Positions 1 to 12,000 of a stretch of DNA of 64,000 nt are shown here, one piece after another. The DNA is taken from positions 5,270,001 to 5,334,000 of the forward strand of contig NC_088304.1 of assembly GCF_032854445.1 (NCBI RefSeq), in the 5' to 3' direction. The notes below the pieces were generated by a model that worked only from the letters and a program-made list of their open reading frames with translations, had not been told where the DNA came from and searched no databases. The position numbers and the translations under genes are program-made. The stretch comes from Liolophura sinensis (Eukaryota > Mollusca > Polyplacophora > Chitonida > Chitonidae). The first letter of the stretch is position 1; each line of letters starts with the position of its first letter.

Positions 1-3000
1 CTTATCAGATAATTCCGAATCAGATTCATTTTTGGAGTTCCAGTAAAACTCTGACTCTGTGTTTTTCTGATGAACGTCTGGAACATTTTCCATCTGCAAT
101 CCTGCATCACATTTTTCTACGTTTGCTTGACTAGAGAGATTCATGCCTTCTGACACTAGATCTCGCTGCTTTATTGTAGATAACAAATCATTGTCCTCTG
201 TCTCTGTATCAGAGCTGTCAGAACTAGAGCTGTCACTATCACTACTATCAAGAAGAACAACATCTGGCGAGTTATCTTCCACGTTCTTAGCTGTAGTTTC
301 TGCAGTCTGTCCGTGTCTGAACAAGAACATACATATTCAAACATTGAATTCATCAAATATACTTGTCAGGATACGTATATTTGCCGCACTCCAATCATAT
401 ACCAACAACCAGTGGTATTTGTACCAGGCTAACACTCAACTACATCCACAGATGGGTTTGTTCTGTGCTAGGTAGGATTTAGTCATGTTCAGTATTTTAA
501 TGTCAAACTTTCACTACTAATGCATGTAGGTATTAAGCTGGCAGTCATTTATCTCTGATATACATGTACATATTCCATAATTTAGATTGAAAAAAAAGAA
601 AACACAACACATACTTGTAGTTTCAATGTATGAAGGATTGGAACTGACATACAAGTACCATGAATATTTTTTCTTTTCAAATGGTAATTTCAGATGGATA
701 GATAAATTGCCATATCTTGATCAAGTGAAATATTTTGCATGTTCAATTCCTGGATTACAGGTTTTGACGATGAGTGAAGAACAGCTAATCTGAAACTTTA
801 GAGGTTGGCCAAGATACCCCATCGAAAGGTTGAGCAGTGACACTTCAGAGTATCTCAATATACCAACTCAATACAAGTGCACTCACACCTTGCGTGTTCT
901 GAGCCATCTCAACAGGTGTGCATTCACACCTTCCCCACCCTGTGTTCTGAACCATCTTAACAGATGTGCATTCACACCTTCCCCACCCGGTGTTCCCCAC
1001 CGGACATTCTGAACCATCTTAACAGGTGTGCATTCACATCTTCCCCACCGGGCATTCGCACCATCTCGGTGTGCATTCACACCTTCCCCATCAGGTGTTC
1101 TGAACCATCTCAACAGGTGTGCTTTCACACCTTCCCCACTGGGCACTCAAACCATCTCAATAGGTGTGCATTCACACCCTTCCCATCAGGTGTTCTGAAA
1201 CATCTCAACAGATGTGCATTCACATCTTCCCCACCGGGCATTCGAACCATCTTGCTGTGCATTCACACGTCCCCCACCGGGTGTTCTGAGTCATCTCAAC
1301 GGGTGTGCATTCACACCTTCCCCATCAGGTGTTCTGAAACATCTCAACAGGTGTGCTTTCACACCTTCCCCACCGGGCATTCGGACCATCTCAGTAGGTG
1401 TGCATTCACACCTTCCCCACCGGCATTCTGAACCATCTCAACAGGGGTGCATTCACACCTTCCCCATCAGGCGTTCTGAAACATCTCAACAGGTGTGCTT
1501 TCACACCTTTCCCACTGGGCATTCAAACCATCTCAATAGGTGTGCATTCACACATTCCCCACCGGGCATTGTGAGCCATATCAACAGGTGTGCATTCACA
1601 CCTTCCCCATCAGGCGTTCTGAAACATCTCAACAGATGTACATTTACACCTTCCCCACCGGGCATTCGAACCATCTCAATAGGTGTGCATTCACACCGGG
1701 CATTCTCAACCAGCTCAATACCCTCTTCCAATAACCCTATTGAGTCATCTCAGTACTCCCATTAACCCTTTTGCATCCTCTCAGTATCCCCTCTCATTAA
1801 CCCTTTTGAGTCATCTCATTATAACCTTCGGCTTCCTATGAGTCACCTCAGTACCACCTTCCACTGACCATTCTGAATAATCTCAGCACCACCTTCCTTT
1901 GAGTCATCTCAGCACCACCTTCGAGTCATCTCAGTATCACCTTCCATTGAGTCATCTCAGTACCACCTTCCATTGAGTCATCTCAGAACCACCATTCATT
2001 AACCCTTTTGAGTCATCCCAGTACCACCTACCTTTGAGTTAGCTCAATATCACTTTCACTTTCCTATGAGTCATCTCAGTACCACCTTTCATTAACCCTT
2101 TGAGTCATCTCAGTACAGCCTTCTAATATCCCTTGGAGTCATCTCAGTACACCCTTCCAGCATCCCTTTGAGTCATCCCAGGAAAACCTTGCAATATTTT
2201 TTTTGAGTCACCTCAGTATCATCTTCCATTAACCCTTTTGACTCATTTCAATGCGTCCATAAGCCTTTTTGAATCCTCTCACAACCACATTTCATTAACC
2301 TTTTTGAATTATCTCAGTATTACATGTACATTCCATTAACCTTTTTGAGTCATTTCAATGCCACAGTCCATTAGACTTTTTGAATCATCTCACAACCACA
2401 TTTCCTTAACCTTTTTGAGTCATCTCCGTACTACCTTTCACTAACACGATTGATTCATCTAATAACGCCTTCCTTTAAACCTTTTGAGTCATCTTAGTGA
2501 CACACTGCACTAATCTTTTTCGAGTCCTACCATTACCATAATCCGCTAACCCTTGTAACTGATATTTCTGAGCAACAACAATACTCACCCAGCCTGCGGA
2601 GGGGCAAAGAATCTCCTGTGGTCTTCCATGTAATACAATGGTGCCTGATGTGCGGGGAGGACACTGCCCTGTAGACAGAGAGCAGAATAATGTTTTACAC
2701 TGAAATTGAGACTAATTTGGCTAATGCCAAAACTCAACATTCTCAAGCATAAATACTTCTTGAAAATGATTTTGATTGCTAAATCTGCAGTCTCAAGCAT
2801 AAATACCTCTTGAAAATGATTTTGGTTGATAAATCAGCATTCTCAAAAATAAATACTTCTTGAAAATGCTTTTGATTGATAAATCAGCAGTATCAAGCAT
2901 AAATACTTCTTAAAAATGATTTTGATTGATAAATCAGCAGTCTCAAGCATAAATACATCTTGAAAACGATTTTGATCGATGACAACAGACAAATGCAAAA

Positions 3001-6000
3001 CCATCGCATAAAATTTACTCCTCTGATATCCACAGAAAATTACACTTTGTAACAACTTCAATAACATACTATTGATGTTTAAATTCTGGAAGAAAACATA
3101 TCACCAGACAACACAGTAAAGAAACAGAAATGAATAAATAAATTTTAAAAAAACAGCCTTATGAGTCTACCTGTAACTGGGCTGCCTTCCACCTGTCCTT
3201 CTGAAGCACTTTGACTACTAATGAGGAATTACTTGAGAAAGATGCATTGTCAGCAAAATGTTCCAACATTTCAAACTCCTCCAAGTCTTCTTCTTCCACC
3301 TGAAAACAAATCATGAAATATTGTAAAAACCAGCACAAATTCCAGGCAGGTGATGACAGAGGGTCAAATATTAACTAAATATGACAAAATCTCAACAAAA
3401 TTTTGATCAAGGTTCTGGAAGATGACTAGGCCTCAACCAAAGGGGTTGAGTGTGCAAATCCACTTCTAACTGGCTTGATCATGGTCTTTATATTAGGGTG
3501 TTTGTCAGCTACGAAGTTTCATACAACCTTAAGCTTTACAGTCATCTTAAAAACATTAACACTCTGCAGTTCAGGGCAGATAAGCCTTGGATTTGATGTT
3601 CACAGAAGTGAAGTTTTTTAAATAGATTCTTCTATGTTATCTAACAATGAATGCATTATGGTTTGTTTTTTTTTTGGCAATTTTATCAAAATCTGTGATC
3701 CAGTGTATTAATTTGTACATAAATGTAAGTCACTGTAGTCACTGATTGTCCAGGTCATGCTGCATAGCTTCTTCTCCGGTTTTACATGGGAAGGTCTGTC
3801 AGCAACATGTGGAAGGTTGTGGGTTTCCCCTGGGCTCTGCTAGGTTTCCTCCCCCAACAATGCTACCTGTCGCCATATGTGAAATGTTCTAGTGTACATA
3901 AATTCACATAATTTTCCACTAAAATAACCTCGTGTATTATTGTCTAAAACTGGGTGAAAAAAAAAAGAATCAATTTGCACATACCTCTGAATTTTCCTGC
4001 ATTTTCTCTAAATGTGACAAGAAAGATGCATCCACTTTACTGTACTTCCCATTTTGCTGTGTTGGCTGTGACTGTGAAGAAATCTCCCCTCTCTTCATCT
4101 CCGATCCTGTTGATTTGCCAGGTTTAGAACCAAGGTCAGTTTGATCTTCAGAGGTCACTGCTTGCTTTTTTGTCAGGTCTAGTTTTTTGTCACATGACAC
4201 AGAAGATTTCTGAGCCAAGGGCTTTAACTTTAGGGACTTCTGAGGCAATCCAGGGAGTTCTTGTATGGTCTTTGGAGCCAGACCGGGCTTCTTGAAAGAC
4301 TTCTTTAAGGAAAGAAAGATGATCAAAAATTTCATGCATTTCTTTAACATCACTTTGTTTATGCGGTAGTTCTAACACAGATATCAAAATTATTTTTGTC
4401 ATATTACACATTATTTTTGTCATATTACACATGCGGTTTCCCTGTTGCACTCTGGTCTCAGCCATGTCAGCGTAGGCCTAACACAGGCGTTCAGTGCTAC
4501 ATGAAGGAACCTGAAACAAGCAGTTTTGCCCAAAACATACCATATGAGGCCTCACTACTGTTACAGTATACTGACAGGAACAAAACCTCCTAAAACTTTC
4601 TTATACACAAGGCTCAAAAAACTTAAGATCTGTTATATCATGTTTTTAATTTAATTTATTTCAGGTGATCTTCAGATGGCACAACCAACACGGCAAAATT
4701 AAAGAAGTCTGTGTCTATTTAAAAATGAAGGTAAAAGATGTTATTTTTGAAAAAAAACTTGACTTTAACAAGGGATATTTGTCTGATTCTTTGGTTGCTG
4801 TTTAATGCCATGCTTGTGAATTTCTCATTTATAAAGTGACTGTCAGTATTATTTATTTATTTATTTAATCGGTGTTTTACGCTATACTCAAGAATATTTC
4901 ACTTATACGACAGCGGCCGGCAATATAGTGGGAGGAAACCAGGGGAAACCCATGACCATCCGCAGGTTGTCAGTTTTATGAGTACAGAAAACCAGAATGC
5001 CCGGGGGAAACCCTGACCATCCACAGGTTGTCAGTTTTATGAGTACAGAAAACCAGAGTGCCCGGGGGAAACCCACGACCATCTGCAGGTTGTCAGTTTT
5101 GTGAGTACAGAAAACCAGAGTGCCCAGGAGAAACCCACGACTATCCGCAGGTTGTCAGTTTTATGAGTACAGAAAACCAGAGTGCCCAGGAGAAACCCAC
5201 AACCATCTGCTGGTTGTCAGTTTTATGAGTACAGAAAACCAGAGTGCCCGGGGGAAACCCACGACCATCTGCACGTTGTCAGTATAATGAGTACAGAAAA
5301 CCAGAGTGCCCAGGGGAAAACCCACAACCATCTGTAGGTTTTCAGGTTATCAGTTTTGTGAGTACAGAAAACCAGAATGCCCGGGGGAAACCCACGACTA
5401 TCCGCAGGTTGTCAGTTTTATGAGTACAGAAAACCAGAGTGCCCAGGGGAAACCCACAACCATCCGCAGGTTGTCAGTTTTATGAGTACAGAAAACCAGA
5501 GTGCCCAGGGGAACCCTACGACCATCTGCAGGTTGTCAGTTTTATGAGTACAGAAAACCATAGTGCCCGGGGGAAACCCACGACCATCTGTAGGTTTTCA
5601 GGTTATCAGTTTTATGATAAAACCAGAGTGCCCTGAGGAAACCATCAACCTTTGGAAAATTACTGACCAATTTCCCCACATGTGACTTTATTACAGTCAC
5701 ACTATACAGGAGGAAGTCAAGTGGTCTCCAACGAATGTAACAAGGAATTTCAATAATTTATCACTTAGGCCTATATGTTACTGAAGTTTCCCACAACGTA
5801 ACAAGGTAGTGGTAATTTCCTTTTTTGGCGAAGCATCACTTACTCCTTCATTCAAGTCCTCTTTTTTTGTATCTGCCTTAGCACTGGCAGGCTTGTTGCT
5901 GCTGTTGTTTTTCTGTCCTTTCGACCCTGAGGCAACTGAAGCCTTGGCTGTAGTCACAGTTCTTTTAGGCACTTCAGTTTTCTTGTTTGTGGTGGATGAC

Positions 6001-9000
6001 TTTGCAGGGACAGGGGTCTTTTTCTTTTGAGGAGGACCTTTAAACCTTTCTAACCCTTGACCTCTACGAAGGAAAGGTCGCTTGACAGGTTTTTCTGGAG
6101 ATCTGGGAGATTTTTGAGACTTAAGAGAAAAAAAAAGTAATGTACATTTTGGTAATGCGTCTTCCCCCGTTTCACATATGTCACAAGAGTTAAGGTTTAC
6201 AGAAATAAAGACATCACAACAAAGTCTAAAAAAATTACCAAACACTAAGATCAATATCTAATTGACTGATATAGCTGTTGTTGTTACAATACTCTACAAG
6301 TAGGCAAAGCTGTAGACAAATTAGCAGAAGCTGGAACTGAACCTGGACTTAGTATTGACCAACAGCTGGTTGCATGTAAAGGTTAACAGCCTACCTTCTT
6401 TTCTTCTGCCCTCAACTGCTCCTCTAACAGTTCCTCAAATGTCTTCTTCCCTGGATGATAACACAATTTTTCATTCATTTACTTATGTGACTGTTGCTTA
6501 CTCAGGAATTGCTTTGCTTATATGATTTATTTATTTATTTGATTGGTGTTATACATGGAACTCAAGAATATTTCACTTATACGACAGCGGCCAGCATTAT
6601 GGTGGGTGGAAACCGGGCAGGGGGAAACCCATGACCATCCACATGTTGTTGACAGACCTTCCCACGTACGGCCGGAGAGGAAGCCAGCTTTAATTATATG
6701 ATAGCAGTCATCATATGACATGGGTACAGGAAGCCGGAGTGCCCTGGATAAACCACCTTTGGCACGATACCAACAAACTTTCTTATATGTGACATACAGA
6801 TATGCATATCGTATTTGTGTAAGACAAGAACCCAGGGAAAGTTCAATGGCAGTCAGTTTTATGGGTGAGCTATGTCTTATCAAAGATTGCACAGTTATTC
6901 CTGGAGATTCACACTAAATCTGAGATTAACCTGAGACCTTTATTCCCATGATTTACTGCACAAGGTAGGCAGTCAAAATATTTAATTTCTAACTATTCTC
7001 TAATTCTACACCTTTCACAGTATGTTATAATCTTCATGCTTTTGCTCCTCCCAAAAGCGGTCGCAGGCTCCAAGATAGCAGCCGAAGGTTCTGCCCCAGC
7101 CTTAAATGGTTTGTCTGATACTTGGCAAACTTACCCATGTGAACTACATGTACCTGTCCCCAGAGTGTGGGATACTTGGCAAAGGGCAGAGGTTACCACT
7201 TGGTACTAACCCAAGTGAACCCTGTAGCTCGCCATGTGAACTACATGTACCTGTCCCCACAGCGTGGGATACTTGACATAGGGCAGAGGTTACCACTTGG
7301 TACTAACCCTTGTGAACCCTGTAGCTGGCCATGTGAACTACATGCACCTGTCCACACAGCGTGGGATACTTGGCAAAGGGCAGAGGTTACCACTCGGTAC
7401 TAACTCATGTGAACGTTGTAGGTGGCCATGTGAACTACATGTACCTGTCCCCACAGCATGGGATACTTGGCAAAGGGCAGAGGTTACCACTTGTCACTAA
7501 CCCATGTGAAAGCTGTAGTTGGCCATGTGAACTACATGTACCTGTCCCCAGAGTGTGGAATACTTGGCAAAAGGGCAGAGGTTACCACTTGGTACTAACT
7601 CATGTGAACGTTGTAGCTGGCCATGTGAACTACATGTACCTGTCCCCTGAGTGTGGGATACTTGACAAAGGGCAGAGGTTACCACTTGGTACTAACCCAT
7701 TTCTTCCATCCATAAACCTGACAACTGCCATACATATATAAAATTCTAAGAAATGGAATTGTCAAAACAATCTAACTACATGTAATACCACCATCCTGGA
7801 GAGATACCTGACAAGCCTCATCCCCAAAACCCTTAGCTGAACCACAAGTCGACCTCATTGGCCAAGTCAAAGCTGTCAATGCAACAGCAACAACAGTAGC
7901 AGTCAGCAGTCTTAGTAAAGAAGGATAACAAGCCAAACAACGAGTCTCTCATAATTACACAGGTTACAAGGATTCTTACCCCCCACTGCTGATGCTACAG
8001 GTCTATCATCCAGATCTTGGTTGGAAAAAGAAGCCTGCAATGAAAACAAGAATAACATTTCAAATACATGATTGTCTTATTTTTTAAAAAATATTCAAGT
8101 TTATTTATTTACTTGAATGGTGTTTTACGTTGTACTTAAAAATATGCTCCACTGGTATGACGACAGACAGCATTATAGTGGAAATAAACTGAGCAGATTC
8201 TATGGGAAAACCATGAACATCTGCAGGTTGCTGGTACACCTTCCCAACTGTGACCAGACATTGATTTCAGCCATTTGATTGGCTCTCTAATAACTGGGTC
8301 ACCAAGCTGTTTTAACAGAGAATGAACCGGTGTTTATCAGCAGGAGTAATGAATAGCACAACACCACCAAGATGAAGGTGTTAAAGTCTATTCTATCCCA
8401 AAAAATGAAGAAAATGTGGTAAACCTGCATATTTCATACTGCCATTCTGTTTTACTCCATCCACAGAGATCATGCAATTTAGACCAATCAATGGCAAGCT
8501 TAGGCCATAGCAGATCTAGATACATTAAAGCCGTGTATGTATGACGTCATGTCTTATTGTTGAGTGATGCAGAAATGTAAAAGTCTACTGTACATGTATT
8601 ATGACGTCATACCGCAGAGCTCAGGATGGAACGCCTTGCAACAAATGTTTCTGTTTTAACATCAAGGCGTCTTGGTGTAAAATATCAAAAATGTAAAAAC
8701 AAAAGGGATGTCTACAAACTGTGGGAAGTAACACTTTTATCCCTGAAGGAACTTCTAATAGTTCACCTTTATATAAATCATAAAAGTAATCTATCAAGTA
8801 AACAAACTCAGATTCTTATACAGACATGAAATCACATCACTCGGGAAGGTGTTGCGTGACACACTCGATGTTGTTTGAAAGGTCATCTCTATTTAATATC
8901 TATATTTGCATACTGCCCACAACTAACAGCAGGGTAGAATACTTGCTTATATGGATTAAATGCACATAAATACTCTTCTGTGCTGCAGTGTTTCATCTAA

Positions 9001-12000
9001 TAGTGTCTAAATGTGTGACTTTGTCTGAATGTTCAGTGGAGTAAAATCACTACGCTACCTCTCTGTCGGTTGTGGGCCATGTGCAAATATACATATTACA
9101 TAGAAATGACCTTTCAAACAACATCAAGTGTGTCACATAACACACTGACTGGTGCGTTTATCTCCCCGAGTAATGTGATTTCACACTGTTTATGTCTACA
9201 TAAAAGAATGTAAGTTTGTTCCTTCAGTGATAAAAGTGTTAGTGCGCACAGTTTATAGATATCACTTCTGTTTTTACATTTTTGATATTTTACATCCCCA
9301 TGCCATGGCGTGGAAAAAGAAACAATTGTTTCATCATGTTCCAATCTGAGCTCAGCGATATGACATCATAATACATGTACAGTGGAATTTTTACGTTCCT
9401 ACATCTCTCAACAAAGAACGAACACTCAACAGCTTTGAAATGCCTAGGTTAACTGCAATGGAATAAGCCTGCCAATGCAAATGGCATGACCTCTAAAATG
9501 TATGACCTCAGTGGAGGAAGAGAAAGAGAACAACAGTTAAGAGCTGAAATATGCTGTTTTTGCCTCATTTTCTTCATTTTTGGGTGTAGAATAGACTTTA
9601 ACACAGAACCACTAAGACCTCCAAATAAAAACAGAAATCTTTCATTACCATCCTCTAAACGACAGTTCCAATTAGTCTGAAATCACAATAAGTACACACC
9701 TCCTCATGCTGATCATTAAGTTACTATTACAAATGTTGTCCTCTGATGTCTGTAAAGTATTACACCTAAAGTTCACCATTTTTTTTCACGCATTTTGCTT
9801 GATTCTGATGACCGTTTTATGGCCTTTATGAAAGTGCATTTTTACACACCAAACTTGAAATGAAATACAGCTGTTTCAAATTAGAACAAGTGGATGATAC
9901 CTCCTCATGATGATCATCATCCCCTCGTAAGGAAGAGTCCTCTCCATGCCTGGCCTCATGCCCTATCCCAGGGGAATACTCAGGTGGGGGCCTCTCAGGC
10001 TGAGCAGCTACAGGTGAGGAGTAGAAAGACTGAGAGCCTGTACCCTCATCTGCTTCCAGCTCATAACCTTCACTTTTGGCAAGTCTGTTCACAGTTATCT
10101 CCCTTGGTGACCTCTGTGACCTAGGCATAGGTGCAGTCTCCTGATGCCCCTGATCCCCCTGGAGTTGTGAGTGGTACACTTGTGCTGGTTCAACATGCAG
10201 TTGTGGGTTGTATGTTGTACCATTGCGCAGGTGACCAGGATCATTGTACATGTGGACTGGTTCACCCAGACTATAATCACTATCATCATCATCATCAGCT
10301 GGTAAGACTTGTAAGGGATGTAACTCTGCAGAATCATGGCTGTCAATAGAGCCAGGGTTGCTATAGAGTTCTGGGTTTGTATTACAGCCTCCTTCTGAGT
10401 CTGTGTCAGGAATATGGGGCTTGGGAAGACCTCTCTGTGCCTGCAGAACAAAAAGAAAAGAACAGAACAGAACAGAATAATTTAACGTTGTACAACAACT
10501 ATATGATTCTATTCAACCATAATGTTCAACAGAACTTTTCTAAACACACTACTGCCAACTAATTTTCAGTTTTTAAAAACATTTATCTTTCAACATAAAA
10601 AAGTAACTAGGTCAGCACTGCATGGGGAAATTCCCAATGCGAAAGTAGTTTGGTGCATTTGAATGTTCAGAGGATGCTGATATGGAAAAATATCGCATGG
10701 TTCTGTATCAGGCAGGTAACACACACAGTTATATCATAATTCTAGATAGCAACAGCCATTCCTCACTCCGACATGATTAAAGGTGTCCCTGTAAACTATG
10801 TAGTTAACAAAAAAAAAAAAAATGCTTGAAAGTAAATTTTTTTGTTACATGTAATACCAAACCTATGATCCACAAATGAACAGTAAATATGCAGTACTTC
10901 AATCTGAGATACATGATGACATGGTACATTTTACAGCAAATGTTAGAAAAGTTATACCTGAAATTGATGTACTTCATGATCCCCTCTTTCTGTTACCCCA
11001 TGAACCTGCTGGTATCTGTTAACCACACCCCCGGCTAAGGCCTGGGCTATCCCTGCTGGCTTCACAGTCCTTTTACGTGGGCTGATAAAGGGAGATGGGT
11101 CTGGTGCCATTGTCACTGAAAAATATATACACTGACATTTTGACAGGTGTTTAATGCCATGCTCGAGAATATTTCATTTTCTTTATTTGCACTAAAGATT
11201 TACATGCAAAAAATGCACTTAAGTGGCAAATAAAAGTCATAATACATTACTTATGGTGTGAAAATTAACATTTTTTCTGTAGGATATCATCTTCTAAACC
11301 AACCTTTAAACACCTAAGCTGAAAACCCTCTGAATCAGGCAAAATGAGAACAGTATCTCATGTTTAAGATGGTGGACAGTGGAAACAAGTGAAGAAAACA
11401 CCACCAACTGGTCTATAACCAATGAACTTTACCACGTGTGATCTTCAACAAACTTCATGCAAGACTGCCTGAATGTCCTATTGGCACCATCCACACCTTA
11501 TCATCACCAACGTCAACCCCAACCTTGACATCGCCCCCACCGCTCACGACAGTGGTGCACTAGTGAGTACCTTTTCCTCCCCACTGGCTTTGTCGTTGTT
11601 TAGAGATCATCTCCTGTACCCGGTTCTGTTCACTCTTCAGGGCCATCAGCTGACTCTGTTGCTGAAGCATCAGCAGCTGTTGTTGTTGTAGCTGCCACTC
11701 CCTCAGCTCCTTAAACCGCTTCAGAAGTTTAGCCTGTTCGATGGCCTGCTGCTGCTCCATTAAATCAGCTTGTGCGTCCGATAAATCTGGTATAAAAATG
11801 TGTAACGTGAAGTAAGGTCATTTAAAGTAGAGATGACAGAGAGTGCTTACAGATGTAACGCTACATATAATATAATGTACTTCATTAAACATTTGCATTT
11901 ATCAAAGTTCAAATCTGTGTTCCTCGTTATAAATTATATCATTTTATTTTCAAAATTTTGAAATGGTGTTTTACATCGTAGTCAGGAATATTTCACTTAT

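Noticed and set aside
307-316. Acceptor at 307 for the last visible CENPJ exon (CGGACAG|ACTGC)
   Set aside because: It breaks phase with exon 2668-2589. The acceptor ending at 317 has a better pyrimidine tract and keeps the acidic frame open.
830-1765. Long overlapping open frames on both strands across the 47-bp array
   Set aside because: The frames are periodic translations of the minisatellite with no splice or start context. Stops are missing only because of the unit's composition.
893-7705. CRISPR array suspicion from regular repeats
   Set aside because: The units are contiguous tandem repeats without unique spacers, and the genes are clearly eukaryotic.
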